Assembly (NCBI GenBank): GCA_020081605.1
Contig: JAHREC010000018.1
Location: 1 to 64,000 of the forward strand
Source: Albifimbria verrucaria
Taxonomy: Eukaryota > Ascomycota > Sordariomycetes > Hypocreales > Stachybotryaceae
Reading direction: 5' to 3'
DNA length: 64,000 nt
The notes beneath the pieces were generated by a model, which saw only the letters and a program-made list of their open reading frames with translations, did no database searches and was not told where the DNA came from. The position numbers and the translations under genes were made by a program. Positions 21,207-34,900 of the stretch are shown one piece after another (the stretch's first letter is position 1; each line of letters begins with the position of its first letter).

Positions 21207-22768
21207 GCCAACACAAAACTTCACCTGGATTCTATGGTCCTTGAAGGCTCGCAAATCATTCATGTTGGATCTCAGTCAGATTTGACCGTTCAAAAGCCAT
21301 TGCATCAGGGTGTCACGTCACCGATCTCAACCAGCGGATCGTTATGCCTGCATTTATTGATGCTCATATCCACATTCTCTTTTTGGACTATCCTTACTCA
21401 AGTTGGATCTAGAATCCTGCCAGTCACTCGACGACATCCGCGCTACCATATCGAATTATGCGAAAGAGCACCCTAAGCTGCCGCGAATCCTATATCGTGG
21501 CTGGCAACAGTTCACCACCAAAGGAAAGCACTGGCTAGCGCGCTGGATGATATAGACCCTCGACCCATTTTCGTTGAGGCATTGGATCTCCACTCGTCTT
21601 GGTGCAGCACTGCAGCCTTGAATGAGTTGCCGCTGGATGATATCAAAGAAAAGTGCCCCGAGTACCTTCCTTGTGATGAAACAGGCAGACCTACTGGGCT
21701 GGTCATGGAGACTGCAGTGATAGAATTCGTTTGGGGACATCTTATTAATCAGAGCACACACGATGAAATTCAGGCAGCTTTAGCTCGAAGCTTTAAGGCA
21801 TACATCCAGGCTAGTTACACAGGAGTCATCGATATAGCGATAGATAAGTCGACATGGGAAGCCCTGCAGATTTACCGTCGCGATAATGAGCTTCCGGTAC
21901 ACATCGCAGCCGATTGGTTTATTCCGTACTCCACCGACGCTCAGGAGCGGCGCCGGCGGCTAGACGAGGCTCTAGACATGCATCGCCAGTGGCATCCATC
22001 CAAAAACAGAGAGTTTTATATAGTCGGTATAAAACTGATCAACGACAGTGTCATCGATGGGTGTACCGCAGCCCTTAGCCGCCCCTACGGTCACAAGGCT
22101 CAGCTTGTCCACCCCATATGGCCGAGCGATGAGATGGAAGCTCTCATAAAGGAGGCAGACGAAGCAGGAATACAATGCGCCATTCATTCAATCGATGATG
22201 CAGCAGTGAGGCACTCCATAGACTGCATTGCAAATGTTTGTAATCCTGATGGCCGACACCGCATCGAGCACCTCGAGGTCACAAGTGAAGAGGATGCAAA
22301 ACGCCTTAGCCAGCTAAAGATCACTGCATCCATACAGCCTATCCATAGCGATCCTGCTCGTCTGGTAGATTATGCCAAGCTCATCGGCCCAGACACCTGG
22401 AGCAGGGCATTTCCTACCGAGAATTCCTCGACGGCAATGCCTGCGTAGCCATAGGATCAGATGCTCCGACAGCTTCGCATCTTCCGTTTAGAAATCTCTA
22501 TAGCGCGACTACACGCAAATCTGTGAGCGACCCGCATTTTTCCGGACTGGTGAACCCCAGTGGTACACTCTCTCTTGCCCACGCAATGGCAGGTGCAACT
22601 TCGGGCGCGGCCTATTCGCGATTCGCGGAGTCATGGGTTGGGAGTTTGAAATCGGGGCTTCAGGCCGATTTCTTGGTCCTGGATATAACGTGGGAGCCAG
22701 ATAGTTTGCTTGAAGCCAAAGTTTGGCAGACATGGTCCCGTGGAGTATTGGTTCACCAGTCCCATTAG
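21207..22768 (+). pseudogene. YtcJ-like amidohydrolase (amidohydrolase 3 family), 5'-truncated and frameshifted
   Basis: Homologous sequence starts at 21207 with ANTKLHLDSMVLEGS, only ~25 bases inside the border of the RIP block, so the first residues are missing. The metal-binding set of the amidohydrolase fold is all present: DAHIH (HxH, about 21355), GIKLIND (Lys), CAIHSIDD (His), HRIEHLE (His) and IGSDAP (Asp). The family hydrolyses C-N bonds at a metal centre. Four one-base losses, near 21295, 21410, 21528 and 22414, break the frame; between 21.53 and 22.41 kb the frame is clean for about 290 codons. It ends in TAG at 22768. There are no RIP-type stops, so RIP did not spread into it. Truncation makes function unlikely even if the shifts are sequencing errors. 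Confidence 0.82.
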
Positions 22769-23377
22769 CTTGAAGCATATTTCATCAGGTCGACCCGTAA
22801 ATAGAAGCAATTAAAGATGTTATGGTATGTAATTTTGTGAATCAAATTAACAAATTACGCTATTGGGGTTAATATGGGCGTGCTCGAAGCCGTATTGGTT
22901 CGAAACTGAGTTAATATTCGTGGCGGATATTGCGTTGCGCGACGGGTAGGAACTGGAAGACCTTGGGTTAACAGCTGAAACAATGTAGATGTACGCGTGA
23001 CTTGTGCTGGTTGAAGCAGAGCAGCTTAGGTCGGGAACTAGGGAAGCGGGTCTTGCCGCGCGTTGTCAGACAAAGTCCATCCATGTCAATTTGGGTACGC
23101 AACTTTGACGCTATAATATGCACACCATAGTTGGAATTTTCACAAGATTTTGGTTGTACCAGTGTACACAAGATTTATTGGAGAAATAAAGTATCCCTCG
23201 CGGCGGAGACAATCTGCTTAGATTTCAATTTGACGGCGTGTTCCCCCTCGAGCACCAAGTTGTCTTCTGACTATAATTTCGGCTACTTAAGAAGCACGGA
23301 TAGACATTGATATCATCTAGGACAGCTTTGAGAAGGCCAGGTCAATCGTATCAAGCTAGAAGACAATGTCAGTAATT
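22769..23377. other. Intergenic, no gene seen
   Basis: Lies between the 3' ends of the converging amidohydrolase and DUF4360-like genes. No coding frame has protein-like composition. Confidence 0.5.
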
Positions 23378-23955
23378 TTATGCTGTATCAGGCCATACTG
23401 ATGCATTACGTACATAGCCTGTATTGCTAAAGTCAACTGTGCAACCGAGTGCAAGGGCTGTGTCCAGGACAACAGTCTGAGTGGTACCGCCAGCACCCGA
23501 AACTAAAGTCGATTCGGTATGAATGAAGTTGTCGTTGTACAGGCCACTGATGACGGCTCCACCTCCCTAAGATTTTATCAGATTCATCTCCACCAGTATA
23601 TTTTTGTGGTACATAATATATCATCTCAACGAAGACTATCACTCACAGGGCTAGTAAGGGTTAGTTCTCCACCCGAGACTAGGCTCGTGAAGCCACGATA
23701 ATCGGCTTTGAGAGTGGTGGATGCCCAGTCGGTAGGCACGGTGAAGCTGACTGTGACTTGGCAATCCTTGTTGAGGTCCGAGTCACTCGCAACATAGCTG
23801 GAAAATATCATGGTCCTATTTAGCCCGTCCGAACTGACCAGGCCTCCAACGCTGTTTGGCGGGCAGCCGCTGCCAGTCCAGGTGACACTGTCGATACCAG
23901 CAGTCACTGTGCCAAGCAGCATGGAAACAGGAACAAAGATGCTTGAAAGATGCAT
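23378..23955 (-). CDS. Secreted DUF4360-like protein
   Basis: Two exons, 23955-23647 and 23566-23378, joined in phase by an 80-nt intron (GTGAGT...TTAG), give 165 residues. The signal peptide is MHLSSIFVPVSMLLGTVTAG. The mature protein has SVTWTGSGCPPNSV, then a beta-rich body (FSSYVASDSDLNKDCQVTVS, DYRGFTSLVSGG), and in exon 2 GGGAVISGLYNDNFIH and ALGCTVDFSN. The GSGCP start, the xNC/DC-plus-beta-strand pattern and the DYRG motif match the DUF4360 family of small extracellular proteins found widely in fungi; its function is not established. The frame is intact, unlike most neighbours. It is most likely cell-wall or extracellular. Confidence 0.75.
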
Positions 23956-24475
23956 GGCTGTGGGTTATTTTGCGAATGGTTGAGTAGAGTTAATTCGAGT
24001 ATTGAGTCTGAGTCTAGGTCTGAGAACACTCGGTAACTGGCGTAGGGGTTTTATAGTTCTTTGTCAAGCACAAAGTCAGCCTTAGTTAGGCATATTATTC
24101 ATATTGCAAATCGCAAATATTTACCGACCTTGGAGGCTATGTTACATCGCATGAGGAGGATTAAGGCGAATTTGTCAGGACGAGCTGACTGCTCAGGCCT
24201 AGAGTCGTATTCAGAGTCTATTATAGCTCATACAACAAATCAGTCATCTTGAACCCTTGTAACAGCTCGCTTACGCCCCTATCAACGACTGTGCCGCAGC
24301 AAGCTACTAGGAGGATTTAATTATTTCCGACTAAGAGAAACTCAGGGGTATGTCAAATTGGGTGAAAAGATGCGGTAAATGACTAGAAATATTACCCGGT
24401 GGCTGTAAAACCTTTGAAGAGACCCCTGTCCTCATGCGGGGTCTAGTCGGCTGTCACATTCTTTCTGTCTTGGGA
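23956..24475. other. Promoter region and intergenic sequence
   Basis: Upstream region of the DUF4360-like gene. No further gene is supported; a 63-codon plus-strand frame at 24061-24252 has no recognisable features. Confidence 0.45.
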
Positions 24476-24565
24476 TGCTGATTCTTATGGTTTTGTACAA
24501 ATGTCAGAATTTGCGGCACATGCTGATTCTTATGGTTTCGTACAAATGTCAGACTTTGCGGCACA
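24476..24565. repeat. 45-bp tandem duplication
   Basis: Two adjacent 45-bp units (24476-24520 and 24521-24565), beginning TGCTGATTCTTATGGTTT and ending TTGCGGCACA, differ at only two positions. Not coding. Confidence 0.95.
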
Positions 24566-24810
24566 GAAACCGTTCCGTTTACACGAGAAATCAACTGTTG
24601 CCGATCCCCTGCGGATGGGGAAAAGGAGGGGGTGTTGTAGTGGAGGATTATCGAAATATGTGACAGTATAACATAACCTTTCAATCTTACATGTTTATTC
24701 CGACCTGAAATAAAGATCCGTTTCTCACCGTATCATTTAATTTGTCTGCAACGATTGATCGTAACTACCTCAGGAAAGTTTGTGAGAGATTGCCATTGCC
24801 AAGTCTCCGA

Positions 24811-25547
24811 TTATCTTTGGTAGAATATACTAACATCTAAGGGTAATCTCTCGCCCATCCAAATAGCTCTTTCCGTATGATTTCTCAACTCTATCTCTCT
24901 GTCTGCCACATTATTCTCCACAGTGTTGGGATGAATGAGCACCGATAGTGGACCACGCCATATTGTCAGCCAAGGTATGAAGGCGCCGAATTGATTTGGC
25001 GAGAGTATATTGACCTCGAACATAGCGATGGGGTGGGGGCCAACTGGTCTATCCCAGAATTTGTATATTCTTAGCTCAGGGACTGGGAAGACTATATGTT
25101 AGCAAACATGCCGTATGCTTGATTGATCAATTGGAAGGCCTCTCTGTAGATCAGATGTTTTACTTTCCCTGGAATGAAATTGCAAACTTACACTCTCGCC
25201 GAATGCGTTCCCAGAGTTGACGAGCACAGTTGGTTTGCTCTTTGTTTCCTTGGAAATAGTAAATGTGTACATCACTGACATAACGTCAGTTTCAATATTG
25301 CAACTTGGTCCGATTTGCTTATCTTACAACCCCTCGACGCCCATTGTCTAACGGAGCCACAAAACGCTCATAAGAGTCGCTATGGCCCTCACGTGGAGAG
25401 TTCTTCAAACTCTTTCCATCTTCATTTCTCTCTTCTGAAAGCGGTTCTGTGTGCTGGTAGCCTTCAAGTGGCGAGGAAATTCCCAAGCTGGTCGTTGGGT
25501 CATAATGCAGTACACTCTGATGGTAGATGAGGATTTTTGACTTGCAT
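24811..25547 (-). CDS. DOPA 4,5-dioxygenase-like protein, two probable frame errors
   Basis: Three exons: 25547-25328, 25274-25192 and 25082-24811. Intron 25191-25083 (109 nt) keeps phase exactly, joining ...WERIRRE to FPELRIYKFW. Family hallmarks are VHIYYFQ in exon 2, and FWDRPVGPHPIAMFEVN, FGAFIPWL and GPLSVLIHPNT in exon 3. The histidines in VHIYY, GPHP and IHPNT are the expected metal ligands. About 190 residues, normal for the family, which opens catechol rings (extradiol cleavage of DOPA-like substrates) in the cytosol. Frame shifts are needed near 25505, a few codons after the ATG, and at the exon 1/intron 1 joint in a GGGG run (about 25330), so it is either recently inactivated or has consensus errors. 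Substrate is unknown. Confidence 0.78.
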
Positions 25548-26400
25548 TAAAAAAAACAAGCCAGAACTGCCCTGCGAGGTAGAATAATAAGAAAATAGAG
25601 ATCGAAATCGACTTAGTCACTGGTTCATAGCCATAGTTTTGATTATTAAGCATTTCCGAGGAAGCCGAGAGCGGCTCTTTCGAGCGGGGAGGCGGAGAAG
25701 AGTTAGCACGCCATCGAATTGTAGTGCGTGACACTATACCGGTTGCAGAGAAAACATGCGACTTTCTGCATCCCACATAAGTTGGGATATCCGAGACGGC
25801 TGTGTGGTTGTTTTGCATATTCTTAGTTCGATATATAAAGACTATTATTATAAAAATCAACACATACACAGCGCTGGCTCCTTCTCGCTGAAGCTAGGCA
25901 GCTTTTCTTACAAGCGGACTGGAACTTTGGCTGCCATTTGCAAGAGTAATTTAAAGGAGACGGCTAATTCATGGGGCTTGAGGGAATACAATATGTAAGC
26001 ACCCCTTTTCGGATCTTTAACGAGCCGCTCTCATTTCCACTTTGTAAGCTATCCCTATTGCTATTGCTGTCAAGTGGGATATAAAGCAATGGCCTTATCG
26101 AATTTATGCCAGGGCCATGAACAATCGCCATCGCTTGAACCCCGATATCAAATAATCCCCTTCGGCTTATGATTCTATGAAACACAACTACGCTGGCCCG
26201 TCCTTGAGAATCCAGGGCAAAATTGACGTCCTATTTGCAAGCACAAGTCAACAAGGAAAAGATCAGACAAACGTATCCTCGGCAATACCGGAGAGTTCTA
26301 AATTGCCAACAAAAGAAAATGTCTTTTATTAAAATCGACCGCAGACCTTCACAACCTAATTCTAGCTCAAATGTCTCAGGTGCTACACACCTTGGTGAAA
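25548..26400. other. Intergenic, no gene seen
   Basis: A 154-codon minus-strand frame ending at 25405 overlaps the dioxygenase exon in another frame and continues into its promoter; it is a shadow. Nothing else is supported. Confidence 0.5.
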
Positions 26401-27290
26401 CTACTGCTCCTCACCTCGCTCAAAGTCGAATGGGACCTTCTCTTCACCCGTGTGCGTGAGGAAATTGAGAAAGTTCCATGCACCGCTAAACTCGCCTGCC
26501 AGCACCGGGATCGGGTATTGACACTTGCCCAGGAGGTATGACTTGTTCTGGATAATCCACTCGAGATTCTCCGGTACTAGTTTCTCATCTGGGTTCCATG
26601 TCGCGCACTCAATAGCATTCTTATAAATAGCATGCAAATTTCCGCCGTAATTGTCGGTCAACTTGTCGATCTGCTCGTTAGGGGTGCGCGCGGGTACTCT
26701 CTCAACTTGATCTCCCGGCACCATCGTAATCATCGACAGGGTTTGAAAGTACGTAACAGCCGTTGTGATCACTGTCTCCGATCCAGGTAGCCGCGTGGAT
26801 CTCGGATGAGATATCATTGCATTCTCCCTCGCTCACACCATCCATGCGGTAGAGCTTCCACTTCTGCTGCTGTAAAATGTTCATGATGAGGGCGAGTTGC
26901 TGCGGTAAGTTGTTAGTATAACCGGTGGCGCGGGCTGCTCATCTAAAGTAAACTAGAGAGAAAACAACTCACCAGATTAGTCCTACCCGCCTTAGTGATT
27001 TCCTCCAACTCGAAGCCGACTTCATCCATAAGCCATTTGCCACCGGCGAAAAATTGGGCAGTCTGGGTATTATATACATCACCTTCCGTCAGAACGCCCT
27101 TTGGCAGGTTGCGATGGTCACCTTTGCCGAGAATGTTTCGCAGCGTATCCTTAAAGACATTATCGAGTTGTGTGAAGAAAATGCTAACAATTTTATGCAG
27201 CGCAGTGGACTTAACTGACTCCTCCTCCTTAGGCGCAAGGCTAAGTGCCAGGAAGAATATACCGCCGTAGATAGAGGCGCCAGTACTCAA
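26401..27290 (-). pseudogene. DUF7872-like fungal protein, N-terminus lost
   Basis: A reading frame is open from about 27310 (no ATG) and protein-like through FFTQLDNVFKDTLRNILG and YNTQTAQFFAGGKWL to a phase-0 intron at 26972-26900 (73 nt, TACTAAC branch, GCAG acceptor). It continues ALIMNILQQQKWKLYRMDG, ECNDISSEIH and GCYVLSNP; it then shifts frame near 26721 and continues EQIDKLTDNYGGNLHAIYKN to a TAG at 26401. This pattern resembles fungal secreted-like proteins of the DUF7872 type, whose full members are longer and have N-terminal exons that here would fall in the damaged sequence beyond 27300. Family assignment is from memory of the motif order and is moderate. No catalytic residues are known. 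Confidence 0.55.
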
Positions 27291-27813
27291 GGGTAGAGGC
27301 TTCCGTGAAGGCCAGTGAAAGGGATAATAGCACTAAGAGTAGAATTAATCGTCTCTAAGACTTTAATATCTAACTATGAGGCCGGCGGAAGTTGGGCCTA
27401 AGTTCTATAATTGGGGCGGGCCGCGATTAGCCCCACCCTTAGGCTAAGCCCTATAAGGCCGCGGCAGGGGTTCTAAGTTCTATCGCCCTAAGTGCTATAA
27501 TCCCTAGGTTAATCTATAAATCCCTAGCCTTAGGCTAGGTGGGCCTTAATTCTGCTGCTTACCCTATTATAATAACCCCTACTTTCTTTTTTTTTTTTTT
27601 TTTTTTTAGTATCCTTTAATAAAAAAAATAAAAATAACTTATTTATAAATAATCTATAAAAAAAAAAAAAAGAATTAAAGAAAAAGAGAGTAGAGAATAA
27701 ATTTTATTTTCTTTATATAAAATAAATATAAAATAATATATATAGAATAAAAAGAATTAAATTCTATTTAATAATAAGAATAATAAATAAATATAAATTT
27801 AAATTAATAATAT
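27291..27813. other. Transition zone into the RIP block, with poly-T
   Basis: Sequence rich in CTA/TAG and GGCC words with a 7+3+7 palindrome (CCTAGCC TTA GGCTAGG, 27523-27539), then a T21 run at 27587-27607 and the onset of extreme A+T. No gene. Confidence 0.6.
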
Positions 27814-28002
<189 letters not shown>

Positions 28003-28726
28003 AATAGTAGCTTTTTAAATAATTAATATAAATAATAAATAATTATTATATTATTTAAATTATTATACTTTTATTTATAATATTTATAGCTATATTATTC
28101 TTAATTTATTAAACTACCTATAGAGTAAATATTAAGTCTTAATATAGATTAAATATAAAATTATTATTATTAAGTTTATTAGTCTTAATATTAGCTAGCT
28201 ATTAAAGAATAACTTTTATTATAGTCTCTTTAACCTAAGATAATCTATTAAAAGACTATTAATATACTATAAATATACTTATAAAAGATAGCCTAGCTAT
28301 AGATATTTAATATAAAGTTATAAAACCTTAAAAAGTATTATAATATAGAGTATAACTTTTAAGATTTAAAGTATAAAACCGGCCTTTATATACTTAAAAT
28401 ATAAATATAAACCTTCTTTATTACCCCTAGGTATTATTAATAGTTATTTATATTATAATTTTAGCTTAGGTATTATTAGTAATTATTTATATTATAATTT
28501 TAGCCTAAGTATAGGTTTTATAATTTAAGCTTTAAAGCTAAAATTCTTAAAATAAAACTATTAACCTAAAAATTACTTAGAATTCTAATTTAATAGTTTA
28601 TATTTTAAATTAAAATTATTAAAATAAAAATATTAATAGAGAGTATTTATTAATTTATATATTCTATTTTATTTATATTAATAAAGCTTATTATTCTAGG
28701 GTTATTATATTACTATAATATATATA

Positions 28727-28985
28727 AATATTATAATCTAATAGTTAATAAAATAATTAAAATTATAAATTAATTATAAACTATATAAAATAACTAAACT
28801 ATAATAATCTATATTATTAAGATAATAATAAAATATAATTAATATAATAGCTATTATTATTATTAACTATATATTAAAATATAAACTATTTTATAAAATA
28901 GAAAAAAATAATATTAATTAACCTAGTTAATTTAAAATACTTAAAATATTAAAAAAAGAATAATTAATTAATAAAAAAGAATAAT
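28727..28985 (+). repeat. Fragment of an LTR related to the one at 41.8 kb
   Basis: About 260 bp starting TATTATAATCTAATAG align closely with 41812-42080, both containing TTAATTAATAAAAAAGAATAAT near the end. The match stops where the next LTR begins at about 28987, suggesting that a later element inserted into it. Confidence 0.5.
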
Positions 28986-28986
28986 A

Positions 28987-31900
28987 GAATTATAATAACC
29001 TATATTAATATTATACTTAAAATATATTAGAATAGGCTAATAAAGTTCTATAAAATAACTAAGGAAGATTATATACCTTACTCTCTGCCTAGCTACTAAT
29101 ACTATAGAAGCCTATACTATAAATATCTATATACTCAGGACTTTCTAATAAGCAATAAAGGGATAATTAAATATATATTTTAGAATAATAAAACTAAAAT
29201 TAAAAATATAAAAGGATTAATTAAGATTATAGATAATATAAAAAAAGAATACTTAAGAAAAGGAATTAATAAAGAGCTAGAGTATTAAGGAGTATTCTAT
29301 AATATAATACTCTAGAAATATTAAGGAGTATAGTATAATATAATACTTTAAGAAAAAACCTTAAGTATATAAATAGGAGTTTTCTTTTAGCTTATTAATT
29401 AAAAGACTATTAACTATTAATAATATATAATTATTAAGATACTTTTAATATAAATTCCTTTTTATAATTTATTTAATTAATAATAATTATATAATTATTA
29501 TTTTAAATTAAAATACGCTTTATTATTTATTTAAGGATAATAATCTAATTTTATTTACTTTATAATAAACTTTTAATATAAAATAACCTCTAATTATTAT
29601 ATATTAATAGCTTTTGTTTTAAATAATATTATTTATTATTTAAAATAATATAATAATAATTAATTAAGAAAATACTTAAGGCTAAGCTAAATAGCCTTAA
29701 GTATCTTAGATATTATTAGCTATCTTAACTTCTTTAAGCGCTTTAAGTAAATTAATATCTATCTATATATTAATAATTAAACCTAAGGTAAAAATTATCC
29801 TTAAATCCTTAAAGCTTAATAAGTTTAATAAAAATATTAATAAGATTAAAATATTCTTAATTTAATATTAAATTTATTTTTTTATTTTTAATTATATTAA
29901 AATTTATTATAATTAAGGCTATTATTATATATAAATAAATAAAAGAAAGAATAATACTTTAAATAAACCCTATTATAAAAAACTAATAAATATACTATAT
30001 ATTTAATAAATATAATATAGAGATTAATCTGATTTTTAGTAACTATATTTATTTTAAATAAGCTATTAAATAATAGTTTAGAGTAATTAATAAAAAAGAA
30101 AGGCTAAATAAAAATTAAAGTATTTAAATAAACTATTTTAGCCTTTATATATACCTTTAACCTTAAGTATTAAATATTATATTTTAATTAAAATAATAAT
30201 ATTTTAATAAGTTTATTTTATAATAATCTTAAGAAAAAAATTAAAAATAATCTCTATAAAAAAAAGGCTAAATATATTTATAGAATATATTATTATAATA
30301 ATTTAAATTAATAATTATAATTATTAATAAAAATTATTAAAAAAAGGCTAGAATCTTTAATCTTAATATTAAAAAAATAATTAGAATAATTAGCTTTAAA
30401 GAATATTATATAGAAATTATTATTTAAACTCTATAAAATTTAATTAATTTTAAAGAAAATAAATTAAATTAAATAATTAAAAAGAAAGATTAAAGAAGAA
30501 TTTTATATATTATAATTATAAAAAAAGGGATATTATATTAAGGATTATAGATTATTAAAGAAAAATTAAAAAAAATTATTTAAATTAATAATTAAAGATA
30601 AATATTATATAAATATAATAAAATCTAAAGAATATCTTAATATACTTTAAGTAGAATAAGAGATTTAATAATCTTTTAAAAGTATCTTTAATATATAACC
30701 TAAAGAAGATAGCCTAAGATACTTTTCTAATATAAACTATCTCTTTAAAAAAATAATTTCTTAAATAAATATAATATTATAATAAAAGAATAAAATAAAA
30801 TAATTTATTTTTTAATAAAAATAGAATTATATAATATTAAAGAAAAAACTAAAAATAAATTTATAATAAACCCTAAAAATATAATCTAAGACTATAAAAA
30901 ACTAGATTTAAAAGTATAAAATAAAAATTAATATATAATTTATTTAATTAAAATAAGGATAATAATAAATCTATTTTAATATACTATAATCTCTTTATTA
31001 TTTATTATAGATTTAAATATTCTATTTAAAAATAAATATTATTATTATTTAAAATTAAATATAAAAAAGAATTAAATAAAAATAATATTAAGAATCTTTT
31101 ATTAATAAAATAAAGATAAATAGCTTAAATTAATAAATAATAGAATCCTATAAATATATAAAAAAAAAGATTCTATATAGATTAAAGTTATTTTAATTTA
31201 ATATATTTTTAATAATATAGAATATATTCTAAGAATATAAATTAATAATAATAAAAGAATATATATATTTAATTTAAAATATTATTAAATTAATTAAATA
31301 TTATATTTATAATATAAATATAAATTATATTTTAAAGAAAAAATAATAAATTAAATATTCTTAATTAAAATAAAAAATAATTAATTATTATATTTTATAA
31401 AAAAAGAATTTATTATTTTTTTAATAATATAAATATACTTATATATTAAAATTATAATATTTAATATTAATTTTAATTATTTTTATAAATACTTTAATAA
31501 AAGATTATTTTATTAATATAAAAGAATCTATTATATAATCTATATTTATTAAAAGATTATATATTATTATAATTAGGTTTAAACTAAAAAAGCTAAAAAA
31601 AAAAAAAAAGAGAATATATTAAATAAAAAATATAAAGGAATAAAATATATAAAATCCTTAATAAATAGGAAATTATAGAAAATAAACTAAATATAAATAA
31701 AGATTAAAGCTTAAAAAAAGAAAGATTATAAAAAATAAAAATATTATTATATAAACTATAAATAATAAAATAAAATATAATAAAAATATAAAAAAATAAA
31801 AGCCTTTAAGCTTTTATATTATTTTAATAATAATTAAAAAAAAAAAATTAAATATATAATATTATAATATATATTAATATATAGAATATAATTTATATTT

Positions 31901-34900
31901 TAATTATAATTATAATAAATATTATTAAAAAGATTCTATTAAAGGTAAGATTATAAATTAAAAATAAATATTATTATAAAAAGAATATTATTAATAATAT
32001 TAAATTTATTATTTATAAAATTATATATATTATAAAAATAAAATAAATTAAAAAGTATTTTTTAATAAAAAAATATCTTAAAGATTATTAATAAGGTTTA
32101 ATAAAAGATTTTAATATTTAAATAAAATAATAATATTAATAAAAATAAATAGAATAAAATATATTATTAAGATTAAAATTAAAAAATAAAAACTATAGGC
32201 TAAAATAAATATTAATATAAAAGTAATTTTATTAATTATAAAATTATAAATTAATTATAATTTTTATAAAAAAAAGAAAATTCTTTATTTATTTTTAAAT
32301 TATAAAGAATAAAGAATTATTTATAATAATAAAAATATAATAAAATAAACCTTATTATTAAAAGTATTTTATATAAATATAAATATAAAAATAAGCTTTA
32401 ATATTATTAAACTTTAATTAATTAATATTTTTTAAAATAATTATAATTATATTGAAAAACCTTATAATTAATTTTATTATTAATTAAATTACTTTAATTA
32501 AAAGAAAATTAATAAAATAATTAAAGATTTAATTAAAATTAAATATTTAAAATAATTTAATATTTAAATAAAAAAATACTATAAGAATAAATAAAAGTAT
32601 TAAATATAAAATATTATATTAATTAAAAAAATAATATAATTTAAAATAAAATATAAATAAAATAGAAGAAATATAATAAAAAAAATAATATTTAAATTTA
32701 TTTAAAATAGAATTAATATAAACTATAAAAATCTATTTAAATAAAAAAGAATCCTTAATTTTAAAAAAGAAAGAATAATTAAAGAATATTTTTAAAGAAT
32801 ATTAAAAATATAAATAATTATTTTAAAAAACCTTAAAATAAGCTTATTAAAATATATAAAATAAGATTATAAAATTAAGCTTATAAATAAAAAAAGATAT
32901 ATAATCTATTTATTTATAATTTAAATATTAAAAAGCTAAAAATATTTAAAGAATATATTAATAAATATATTAAAAAAATATATTTAATTATTTAAATTCT
33001 TTATAAAATACTTTATTATATTTATATTAAAGAAAAATAGAAAATTATAATTAATAATTAATTATAAATAATTTAATTTTTTATAATTAAAAACTATATT
33101 CTATTATTATTTATAATAAAAATAAAAGATTATTTATATAAAAAGAATTAATTTATAATTTTAAACTTAAAAAAGCTTATAATTTAATTTATATAAAAAA
33201 ATAAAGAATAGAAAATAGCTTTTAAAATTAAATTTAAATTATTTAAATATTTAATAATATTTTTAAGATTTATTAATATATTAATAATCTTTTAAAGAAT
33301 AATTAATAATAATTTAAAGAATTATATTAATAAATTTATTATTATATATTTTAATAATATTTTAATATTCTTTAAAATAAAAGAAAAATATAAAAATATA
33401 TATATTAAATCCTAAAAATATTATAAAATATTAAACTTTTAATAAAATTAAATAAAATTTAATTCTATATTTAAAAAATAAATTTCTTAAAATATATAAT
33501 TTAATTAAATAAGATTTATATAAAAAAGAAAATTATAATAATTAAAAATTAAATAAAATCTAAGAATATTAAAAATATATAAAGCTTCTTTAAATTTATT
33601 AATTATTATTAAAGATTTATTAAAGATTTTAAAAAATTATAAAATCCTTTATAAACTTTATTAAGAAAAAAATAAAATTTAAATTTAAAGAAAAAAATTA
33701 AAATATTCTAAAGAATTAAAAATTATATATTATTAAAATTAATTTTAATAATAATTAATTTAAAATTATTAATAAAATTAAAAATAAATATATTAAACTT
33801 TATATTAAAAGCTATAATAAAATAATAAAATAAAAATAGAATTTTATATTTTATTATATTTTAATTAAAGAAATTAAATAAATTATTTTTATATTATTCT
33901 ATTTATAATAAAGAATTTATAATAATTATTAAAAATTTTAAAGAATTCTAATATTATATTATAAAAATAAATATAAAATTAAAATTTATATTAATTATAA
34001 GAATATTTTCTATTTTATAATAACTTAAACTTTAATAATAAAATAAATTTAATATATTAAAACCTTAAGCTTATTTAATTATAAGATTATTTACTTTAAA
34101 AATAAAAAAATAATAAAAATAATATTTTTAATTAAAAACTTAAATATAAATAAAAGATATTAATAATAATTATATAAATCTTTATACTAAATAATTAAAA
34201 TAATATAATATAAAATTAATAATTTAATTATATATATATTAAAAAAATAATATAAAAGTTTATTAATAAAATTATAAATATTTAAAAATAAATATTAAAA
34301 TTTAAAAGAATTAAGAATATAAAATAAATTAATAATTTAATTTATAAATATAAAAGAAAAATATAAATATTAAATAATATAATAAATATAATTATAAAAG
34401 AATATTATAATTATCTCTATATAGAATATTTAGGTATTAGAAAAAGATATTAAAGAATAATATAATTCTATAATATATTAAAATTAAGATAATATATTTA
34501 AAAATATATTAAAAATTATAATATTTATAATAAAATAAAATTAATAAAATATAAACTTTATAAATATTTATAATTATTATTTATATTTAAATAATTATAA
34601 AAATTAATTTTATAGGATTTTATAATTAAGCTATTTAAATTAAAAGAATTAAAAATTAAATATAATTATAATAATATTTTTATTATTATAAATAAACTTA
34701 TAAAATATATTTATTTTATTATTTATAATAAAATAATAAATATTAAAGATATAATATATTATTTTTTAAAGAATATAATATTATAATATAAATTATTAAA
34801 TAAGATTATATTTAATAAAAATTAATATTTATTTAAAATTCTAATAAGAATTTATAATATAATTAAGAATAAAAAGTAAGCTTAATATAGTTTATTATTT

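Noticed and set aside
27523..27539. CCTAGCC-TTA-GGCTAGG hairpin as terminator or regulatory site
   Set aside because: An isolated palindrome in a zone full of CTAG words; no gene context supports a function.
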